Shown here piece after piece: positions 58,392 to 64,000 of a DNA stretch of 64,000 bases. Source of the stretch: Opitutus sp. GAS368. Its GTDB lineage: Bacteria; Verrucomicrobiota; Verrucomicrobiia; Opitutales; Opitutaceae. The notes under the pieces are model-generated. The model was given only the letters and a program-made list of their open reading frames with translations. It was not told the origin of the DNA and ran no database searches. A program made the translations under genes and the position numbers. The number at the start of each line of letters is the position of its first letter. The first letter of the stretch is position 1. Location: the NCBI RefSeq assembly GCF_900104925.1, contig NZ_LT629735.1, positions 308,291 through 372,290 of the forward strand, written 5' to 3'.

Positions 58392-60037
58392 CCGATGGAG
58401 ATCCGGTAGCGGCGCACGATTTTTTGCGCCAGCCAGTTGATGAGCATGGAAATCAGGAACAGCACCACGCCGACCATGAACAGCGCCCGGTAATGGATGC
58501 TGTTGCGCACCACCTCGCCCATCTCCTGCGCGATGATGCCCGTCATCGTGTGCACGGGCTGGAAGATGACCCCCAGCCCGGCGGACAGGTCGGGCGTCTG
58601 GATGCGGTTGCCCGCGCACAGCAACACGACCATGGTCTCGCCGACCACGCGGCCGAAGCCGAGCAGGATGGCCGCCACGATGCCGGAGAGCGCCGCCGGC
58701 ACGGTGATGTGGATGATCGTCTGCAGCCGGGTCGCGCCGAGGGCGAACGAAGCCTCCTTGAAGGAGCGCGGCACGTTGTTGATGGCGTCCTCCGCCAGCG
58801 AGAAGATCGTCGGGATGGCCATGAGCGCGAGCAGGCAGGCGGCGGTGGTGGCATTCAGGCGCTCCGCCATCGGAAAGCCCGGCACCCAGTCGAACGCGGG
58901 GTTCTGGGAAAAGCGGCGCAGGGTCTCGCCCAGCATGGCGATGCCGAAGAAGCCGAGTACCACGCTGGGAATGGCCGAGATGAACTCGATATAGGGCTTG
59001 ATGACCTTCAGTTCCCAGGGCCTGGCCACCTGGTTGACGTAGATCGCCGCGGCGACCCCCAGCGGCAGCGCAATCATCATGGCGATGAAGGCGATGAGCA
59101 GCGAGCCGCTGAGCAGCGGAATGATGCCATACCAGTCCTGCCAGAAGCTGGCGGTGACCCATTCGCGGCCGAAGGCAAAGGCGTTGAGCGCCTCCAGCCA
59201 GCTGATCGGCTTGGCCTGGTCCCAGGCCGCCATCTTTTGCGTAACCGCCTCCACTTCCTTGAAATAGCCCTGCACAAAACCCTGGAACTTCTCCATGCGC
59301 CGGTTCAGCACGGCATCGCTGAACTTCGGCGCCTGCACCATGAGTGCCTGGATCGCCGCGATCTGGCCGGCATTGGCGGCGGCAATGTCGGGCCGGAGGG
59401 CCAGCAGGGGTTTGATCTCGGCTTGGAAATCCACCGTCTCGATCTTGATGGCATCGGCCTCCTTCTGCAGCTCGGCGGCCCGCTCGGGCGGGGCGCCAGC
59501 CATGGCCGCCAGCAGGTTCTGCTTCGCGACCGTCAGGTCTTCGGCCACCTTCTGGCGCTCTTTCACGCCGGTGGCGAGGTCGGTCATGGTGCCCAGCAGG
59601 GTCTCCTGCTCGTTGATGGTGTCGGCGAACTTGTTCGCGAACGCATCAAAGTCCGCCAGCCGCGCCATGGCGGCGGCCGGGGCCAGCCCCTCCTTCTTCA
59701 TCAGCAGGTCGAGCTGCTGCGTCCGCAGGCTGGCCAGATAACGCGACATCGTGCTGTGGGCGGTGACCTGGCCGCGATACAGGTCGACATACTCCAGCCC
59801 CGCGAGCCGGTAGACGGCCAGGTTCGCGTGGTTCATCGGAATGAAGCCCACCGCATCCCGGAAAATCGTGAAGGTAATCAGCCCCAACACGATGATTGAG
59901 ATCGTGGCGTTCCCCTGGAAGACATATTTGACGAACTGGTCGCCGGTCAGGCCGAAAAACCAGCCGCGCCGCTTCCGCAGCAGGATCTCGCGGGTGGCCA
60001 TGCGGGGAAGCGGAGGGCTGTCGGTGGTGGCAGGCAT
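58388..60037 (-). CDS. pstC: Phosphate ABC transporter permease PstC with large periplasmic insert
   Basis: At 549 residues this PstC is far longer than the usual 300-320. The core (about 305-549) is ordinary: [42 protein letters not shown] and the coupling loop [20 protein letters not shown]. After the first helix (about 43-63) is a predominantly helical insert (about 65-290) with coiled-coil stretches such as [20 protein letters not shown] and [20 protein letters not shown]. It should project into the periplasm and could meet PstS or the porin. ATG 60037 was chosen over an upstream ATG with no membrane context. Confidence 0.93.
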   Translation of the reverse strand: MPATTDSPPLPRMATREILLRKRRGWFFGLTGDQFVKYVFQGNATISIIVLGLITFTIFRDAVGFIPMNHANLAVYRLAGLEYVDLYRGQVTAHSTMSRYLASLRTQQLDLLMKKEGLAPAAAMARLADFDAFANKFADTINEQETLLGTMTDLATGVKERQKVAEDLTVAKQNLLAAMAGAPPERAAELQKEADAIKIETVDFQAEIKPLLALRPDIAAANAGQIAAIQALMVQAPKFSDAVLNRRMEKFQGFVQGYFKEVEAVTQKMAAWDQAKPISWLEALNAFAFGREWVTASFWQDWYGIIPLLSGSLLIAFIAMMIALPLGVAAAIYVNQVARPWELKVIKPYIEFISAIPSVVLGFFGIAMLGETLRRFSQNPAFDWVPGFPMAERLNATTAACLLALMAIPTIFSLAEDAINNVPRSFKEASFALGATRLQTIIHITVPAALSGIVAAILLGFGRVVGETMVVLLCAGNRIQTPDLSAGLGVIFQPVHTMTGIIAQEMGEVVRNSIHYRALFMVGVVLFLISMLINWLAQKIVRRYRISIG

Positions 60038-60110
60038 GACCAAGTGGGCGCGGTCAGCATCGGGCCGGCCCTGGGGGCCGGTCAACCGATGCATGTTACG
60101 GTTGGGTTAC

Positions 60111-60151
60111 AAAAGAGACCGCCCGCAGTCCGGGCATGGGCTGCGGGCGGT
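60111..60151 (-). terminator. Terminator/attenuator between pstS and pstC
   Basis: ACCGCCCGCAG (60118-60128) and CTGCGGGCGGT (60141-60151) form a perfect 11-bp stem with a 12-base loop, followed on the minus strand by TCTCTTTT. It lies 25 bases after the pstS stop and 74 bases before pstC. A partial terminator here would give more PstS than permease. Confidence 0.8.
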
Positions 60152-60175
60152 ATGGGACACACTACCGTCGTCCGC

Positions 60176-60991
60176 TCAGTTCAGCGGGCGAACCGGGACG
60201 AAACCGACCTTGCGGACGATCTTCTGGCCCGCATCGCTGAGGGTGAAATCGAGGAACTTGGCCGCCTCACCCTGGGCGTCACCGTTCGTGTAGTAGAACG
60301 TCGGGCGGGCGTAGGGATAGCTCTTGGCGATCACCGAGGCCTCGGTCGGGAGCGAACCCTCGATCGAGACCGTCTTGATGCCCGGATCGGTCAGATAGGC
60401 CAGGCCCACATAACCGATGCCGTTGGCATTCTTGGCCACCTCGGCGGCGATCTGCTCGTTACCGGCCATCTTCTGGGAGGAGTTGGCGTAGTCCCGCTTG
60501 TGCATCGCCAGTTCCTTGAAGTCGGAATAGGTGCCGGAGGACGTGTTGCGGGTGTAGATCGAGATCGGGCCGGCCGGGCCGCCCACCTGGCTCCAGTCGG
60601 TGATGTCACCGGCGAAGATCTGCTCCACCTGGCGCTTGGTCAGGGCGCCGACGGGGTTGCCGGCGTTGACGATGACGCCGATGCCGTCGTAGGCGACCAC
60701 GGTCGGCTTGAGCACGATGCCCTTGGCCGTGCCGGCGGACATCTCCGTGGGCTTGGCGCGCCGCGAGGACATGCCGATCTGGGCGGTGCCATCGATGATG
60801 GCGGCGATGCCGGTGGTCGAGCCTTCGGCGGCGATCTCAAAGGTCACACCGGGATGGCTGGCATTGTATTCCTCTTTCAGCATGGGCACGAGCTTGGCCC
60901 CAAGGGTGTCGGAACCCTTGATGACGAGCTTCTGGGCGTTGAGGGTGGTGACGGCGAGTGCCGCGACCGCGAGAAACGTGAATTTTTTCAT
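60176..60991 (-). CDS. pstS: Phosphate-binding protein PstS
   Basis: PstS captures phosphate in the periplasm for PstCAB. The 271-residue protein has a signal peptide (FTFLAVAALAVTTLNA) and phosphate-contact motifs of the family: IKGSDTLGAKLVP, AAEGSTTGIAAIIDGTAQIGMSSR, YDGIGVIVNAGNP, IYTRNTSSGTYSDFKELAM and GIGYVGLAYL. No lipobox is visible, so it is probably soluble. It lies 28 bases after the porin gene, in the same operon. Confidence 0.95.
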   Translation of the reverse strand: MKKFTFLAVAALAVTTLNAQKLVIKGSDTLGAKLVPMLKEEYNASHPGVTFEIAAEGSTTGIAAIIDGTAQIGMSSRRAKPTEMSAGTAKGIVLKPTVVAYDGIGVIVNAGNPVGALTKRQVEQIFAGDITDWSQVGGPAGPISIYTRNTSSGTYSDFKELAMHKRDYANSSQKMAGNEQIAAEVAKNANGIGYVGLAYLTDPGIKTVSIEGSLPTEASVIAKSYPYARPTFYYTNGDAQGEAAKFLDFTLSDAGQKIVRKVGFVPVRPLN

Positions 60992-61019
60992 GATGGTTTT
61001 TCCTGAGGATTAAACTGGT

Positions 61020-62276
61020 TTAGAAATTGACCTGCATCTGGCTGCGGATGCCCTGGCTCTTGGCCTTGGCCGTGCCGCCGGTGACGGTATCGTTCGACTG
61101 GCCGAAGATGTAGCCGAGCTGGAATTTCACGTCGTTGCCGCGGAAGAAGCGGGTGAACCCGAAATACCACTCGTCGAGGTTGTTCATGGTGCCGCCAGAC
61201 GGAGCCGAGCGGATCCCATCGGCGGTCTGCACGCCGCGACCGTCGGAATTCACATAGCTGTAGCGCGCGGTGTATTCCCAGAACTCACCCATCTTGTAGG
61301 AGGGCTGGATGGACCAGGCGCTGCTCTTGGCGTTTTGGGTGGCCGAGACGCCCTGCTGGTTGTCGCTGCCGAAATACTCCAGCTGCAGGTCCCACGGCCC
61401 CTCCGAGATCTCGGTGAAGGCGTTGTAGACGGTCAGGTTGTTGCCCTTGCCCGCGAAGGTCGTGCCAAACCCGCCCTGGCCGGGCAGGTAGCCGACGGAG
61501 GCGCTGACCACGTAGTTGAGGCCCTCGACGGGCGCGACCTTGTAGCCGACGTTGCCCCAAAAAGCCGGGGAGTTGGTGGCCTGGGTGCCCGCGGAGGCGA
61601 CGCCGGCGGCGGATTCGTCCCGCTCCGGGTTCGTCACCGCGGCATTATAAAACAGACCGCTGTCGCTCTTGCCGCCGACAAAGACGCCGGTGCGGTAACT
61701 GCCGGCGCCGAGGCGGCGGCCGTTGTTGGATTCGACAAAGTAACGGGTGGCCGGCGAACGCTCGATCGCCTTCAGGCTGCCCGATGAGGTATACCATTCC
61801 TCCAGGCCGAACGGCACCTTGCGGAAGCCGACGTCCACCGCGAGCGCATCGCTCAGCGTCCAGGTGACCTTGGCCTCGTCGAAGGTCGAGCCGGCGAAGT
61901 CATAGTTGATGCTCGAGGACCAGCCGTTGCCGAGGTTCGCCTTGGCGCCGAAGTAGATGCGGCGCAGGAAAAAATGCGAAGTGCTCGCCGGGTTCACCGC
62001 CGCTCCGTCGATGTTGGTCGCCAGTCCGGCATACTGAACCTGGATGCGGCCGGCGAGGGTTAGCGAGGCGGTGCTTTTCCCACCCGAGATGGTCGAGGTG
62101 ACCGCCGTGGCGGCGTCCCTCGCCAGATCCGCCCGGAGAGTCTCACCCTCCTGGTCATTGATGATGCCTTTCTTCACGAGCAGGTCGATCAGCGGGCCGC
62201 TGTCTTGGGCGAGGGCGGTGCCGGCGCAAAGGAGCGTGGCGACCAGCGCGAGCAGTTTGGATTTTAGGTTTAACAT
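61020..62276 (-). CDS. Phosphate-selective porin (OprO/OprP family)
   Basis: The 418-residue outer-membrane protein has a signal peptide (LLALVATLLCAGTALAQ) and a short helical region that may be a periplasmic coiled coil (QEGETLRADLARDAATAV). A 16-strand-type beta barrel follows, with alternating aromatic strands and a terminal Phe (QMQVNF). FFLRRIYFGAKANLGNGW and WYFGFTRFFRGNDVKFQLGYIFG are typical of the OprO/P family. Position ahead of pstS and the Pho-type promoter support phosphate as substrate. The start MLNLKSKLLA is the signal-peptide Met. Confidence 0.9.
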   Translation of the reverse strand: MLNLKSKLLALVATLLCAGTALAQDSGPLIDLLVKKGIINDQEGETLRADLARDAATAVTSTISGGKSTASLTLAGRIQVQYAGLATNIDGAAVNPASTSHFFLRRIYFGAKANLGNGWSSSINYDFAGSTFDEAKVTWTLSDALAVDVGFRKVPFGLEEWYTSSGSLKAIERSPATRYFVESNNGRRLGAGSYRTGVFVGGKSDSGLFYNAAVTNPERDESAAGVASAGTQATNSPAFWGNVGYKVAPVEGLNYVVSASVGYLPGQGGFGTTFAGKGNNLTVYNAFTEISEGPWDLQLEYFGSDNQQGVSATQNAKSSAWSIQPSYKMGEFWEYTARYSYVNSDGRGVQTADGIRSAPSGGTMNNLDEWYFGFTRFFRGNDVKFQLGYIFGQSNDTVTGGTAKAKSQGIRSQMQVNF

Positions 62277-62342
62277 GATGGGTCGGGCGTGGATGTTGCT
62301 AGTAGGTGGAACGTCCCGGTGATTGGGCCGAAACGCGGGCGG

Positions 62343-62387
62343 ATAATAGGGGCCGATTGTTACGGTCTCGTGACGCCCGTGTGACAA
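62343..62387 (-). promoter_or_regulatory. Pho-box promoter of the porin-pst operon
   Basis: On the minus strand three heptamers, TTGTCAC (62381-62387), GCGTCAC (62370-62376) and CCGTAAC (62359-62365), are separated by exactly 4 bases, an 11-bp period. Ten bases after the last is TATTAT (62343-62348). PhoB-activated promoters have CTGTCAT-like heptamers at this period, ending about 10 bp before the -10 in place of a -35. The porin ATG is 66 bases downstream. Confidence 0.8.
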
Positions 62388-62410
62388 ACCGGGCAAATGC
62401 CGGGCGCAGA

Positions 62411-62470
62411 GGTGGAACCCGGCCTCCGGACGGGTTGACCCAAAAGCGCGCTCAGAGGTCGCGCTCCACC
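62411..62470. repeat. REP-like element, GGTGGA...TCCACC family
   Basis: The element begins GGTGGAACCCGG and ends GCGCTCCACC, with inner part-hairpins AACCCG/CGGGTT and GCGCG...CGCGC. The ends match those of 22209-22262 while the core differs. It lies upstream of the Pho box and after the CLC gene. Confidence 0.55.
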
Positions 62471-62475
62471 TTAAT

Positions 62476-64000
62476 TCAGCTCGTCCGCCAGGGCACCTGC
62501 GTGTGGCCGCTGCGCTTCTCGGCCCCGCGGCCCTCGAGCAACGCCAGCAGCAGATCGTTCTTCACGAGCATGCCCTTGAGCTGGCCCGTCCCCGGTTCAA
62601 TGACCGGCAGGGTCTGCCCCGCGTGCTGGGCGAAAATCCGCAGCGCCTCGGCCAGCGGCGCCAGCAGCGACACGGGCGGCACGTCATCGCGCAGCAAATC
62701 CCCGGCGATGACATGGGCCGCGATGGCCGGGTCGTTCAGGTAGGGCTTGATGTCGTGCAGCGAGATCGCCCCGGCATAATTGCCCTCGGGCGTGGTCACG
62801 TAGATCTCCTCGTGCCGTGTCTGCAGGAACAGGCGGGCAATCTCCTCGAAACGCGCGGTCAGCAACACCGGCGCGGCCTGCGGTTTGGCCAGGTCGGCCA
62901 CCACGCCGGGCAGCCGCACCGCCTCGGGCGCCTCCGCCGCCTTCTTGTTCAGCGCCTCGCTGTAGAGCGACTGGTCCTCGATGCCGCGCGCCGTGTAATA
63001 CGCGATCACGCTGCACAGCATCAGCGGCATGATGATGTCGTAGCTCAGCGTCATCTCGAAGAGCATGATGATGGCCATGACCGGGGCGTGGCTCGCCGCC
63101 GCCAGCAACGCGCCCATGCCGACGAGGGCGAAAGCCCGCGGGTCCGCCGCGCCCAGCGGCCAGACCTCGTGCACCGCGAACCCGAAAAGATAACCGAGGC
63201 TCGCGCCCATGAACAGCGTCGGCGTGAACACGCCACCCGGCGCACCCGACCCGAACGAGGCGGCCGTCGCCACCCACTTGCAAACCAGCACCAGCACGAG
63301 GGCCGTCCACACCAGCTGGCCGTTGAGGATCGCCACCACCACGCTGTAGCCGTTGCCGCAGACGTCCGGCACCCACACGGCCAGCCCGCCGACGACCAGG
63401 CCGCCCAGCGCCAGGCGGGCCGGCACCGGCAGCTTGGTCCGGGCAAACCAGCCCTCCACCGTCCGCAGCGAGCGCAGGAAGAACGGCGCCAGCGTGCCGG
63501 CCAGCAGGCCGAGCACCACGAACGGTCCGATCTCCCACAGCGAGTGCAGGGTGAACGACGGCACGGAGTAAAGCGTATGGGCGTTCGAGAGCGTCCGCAT
63601 CGTCAGCGTCGCCGCGACGGCCGACACGGCCAGCGGCCCGAGGCTCTCCATCGCAATGGTGCCGAGGATGATCTCGGCCACGAAAAACGACCCGGCGATC
63701 GGCGCGTTGTAGGCCGAGGCGATGCCCGCGGCCGCGCCGCACGCCACCAGCAGGCGCAACTGGGGCGCCGACAGGCGGCCGCGCCGGCCCAGCCACGAGG
63801 CCACCACCGACGAGAGCTGCACCATCGGGCCCTCGCGGCCGATCGAGCCGCCCGACGCGATGGAGAACAGCGCCGCCGTGCTTTTCACGATGGTCGCGCG
63901 CACGGGCAGCCGGCCGCTGCCGATCAGGATCGCCTCCATGTAGTCCGTCGAGCTCTGGCCGCGGTGCAGGCGCTTGCCGAACAGGAGCACCAGTCCCGCC
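62476..64000 (-). CDS. CLC chloride channel/antiporter with C-terminal CBS pair (5' end off window)
   Basis: The visible part contains helices from about D onward: GGSIGREGPMVQLS (with the gating Glu), YNAPIAGSFFVAEIIL, GSGAPGGVFTPTLFMGASLG and the Tyr-bearing AYYTARGIEDQSLYS near the pore end. Two CBS domains follow (about 370 to the end: FLQTRHEEIYVTTPEGNYAGAISLHD; AGQTLPVIEPGTGQLKGMLVKNDLL). The internal proton Glu of E. coli ClC (second E of IIEEM) is Ile here (AEIIL). The N-terminus, with the GSGIP-type motif, lies beyond position 64000. Confidence 0.93.
   Translation of the reverse strand, partial: AGLVLLFGKRLHRGQSSTDYMEAILIGSGRLPVRATIVKSTAALFSIASGGSIGREGPMVQLSSVVASWLGRRGRLSAPQLRLLVACGAAAGIASAYNAPIAGSFFVAEIILGTIAMESLGPLAVSAVAATLTMRTLSNAHTLYSVPSFTLHSLWEIGPFVVLGLLAGTLAPFFLRSLRTVEGWFARTKLPVPARLALGGLVVGGLAVWVPDVCGNGYSVVVAILNGQLVWTALVLVLVCKWVATAASFGSGAPGGVFTPTLFMGASLGYLFGFAVHEVWPLGAADPRAFALVGMGALLAAASHAPVMAIIMLFEMTLSYDIIMPLMLCSVIAYYTARGIEDQSLYSEALNKKAAEAPEAVRLPGVVADLAKPQAAPVLLTARFEEIARLFLQTRHEEIYVTTPEGNYAGAISLHDIKPYLNDPAIAAHVIAGDLLRDDVPPVSLLAPLAEALRIFAQHAGQTLPVIEPGTGQLKGMLVKNDLLLALLEGRGAEKRSGHTQVPWRTS

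Overview
The window is high-GC (about 65-70%), densely coded DNA from a Gram-negative bacterium, most likely an Opitutaceae-type member of the Verrucomicrobiota. Supports are an LpxC-FabZ fusion followed by lpxA, an EF-P with a PGNL loop in place of PGKG, a mraZ-led division/cell-wall cluster, and many GTAGGRGC-tipped intergenic hairpins. The lineage is inferred from gene content, not from a marker-gene tree. Shine-Dalgarno sequences are weak or absent at most starts.

Layout. (1) 1-8700, minus strand: division and cell wall cluster mraZ-rsmH-ftsL-like-ftsI-murE-murF-mraY, with MraZ operator repeats in front and four tiny candidate ORFs filling the joints. murD does not follow mraY. (2) 8950-10600: a DUF2252 protein and a small membrane protein. 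(3) 10866-18024, minus: one cofactor operon, panB-panC-coaBC-coaX-nadA-nadC-nadB, covering CoA and de novo NAD synthesis. (4) 18281-26178: a Y-family polymerase, a DUF971 protein, lpxA, lpxC-fabZ, efp, an unknown protein, a large TPR protein and a carbonic anhydrase. (5) 26292-29422, plus: GH105 hydrolase, dihaem cytochrome c, RlmA-like methyltransferase. (6) 29420-36330: a patchwork of MITE-like elements, brnTA and vapBC toxin-antitoxin modules and a gene remnant, around RlmI-like, thymidine phosphorylase-like and argS genes. (7) 36388-41040: GYF_2 membrane protein, YihY/BrkB protein, an atypical response regulator, a second displaced gene tail, an 11-bp tandem repeat and an AT-richer segment with one orphan gene and an attC-like hairpin. 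(8) 41113-51336: SurA/PpiD-like chaperone, TolC-type protein, tryptophanase-like lyase, DUF4199, miaA, diacylglycerol kinase-like protein, GGDEF regulator, trpA and an EEP-fold hydrolase. (9) 51441-62276: tRNA-His, a hybrid histidine kinase, a DUF47-PiT phosphate uptake pair, and a Pho-type operon: phosphate-selective porin, pstS, pstC, pstA, pstB, phoU. (10) 62476-end: a CLC chloride transporter running off the window.

How the parts fit. Phosphate is the strongest physiological theme. The porin has three 7-bp repeats with 4-bp spacers ending 10 bp before a TATTAT -10, the layout of a PhoB-activated promoter. A strong hairpin after pstS probably raises the amount of binding protein over the permease, and PstC carries an unusual periplasmic insert of about 225 residues. 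Two places (brnTA and the response regulator) show the same scar: an intact gene, an inserted segment, then a diverged second copy of that gene's 3' end. Structured intergenic repeats occur throughout. One family (31679-31762 and 55592-55643) shows compensatory base changes that preserve its hairpins.
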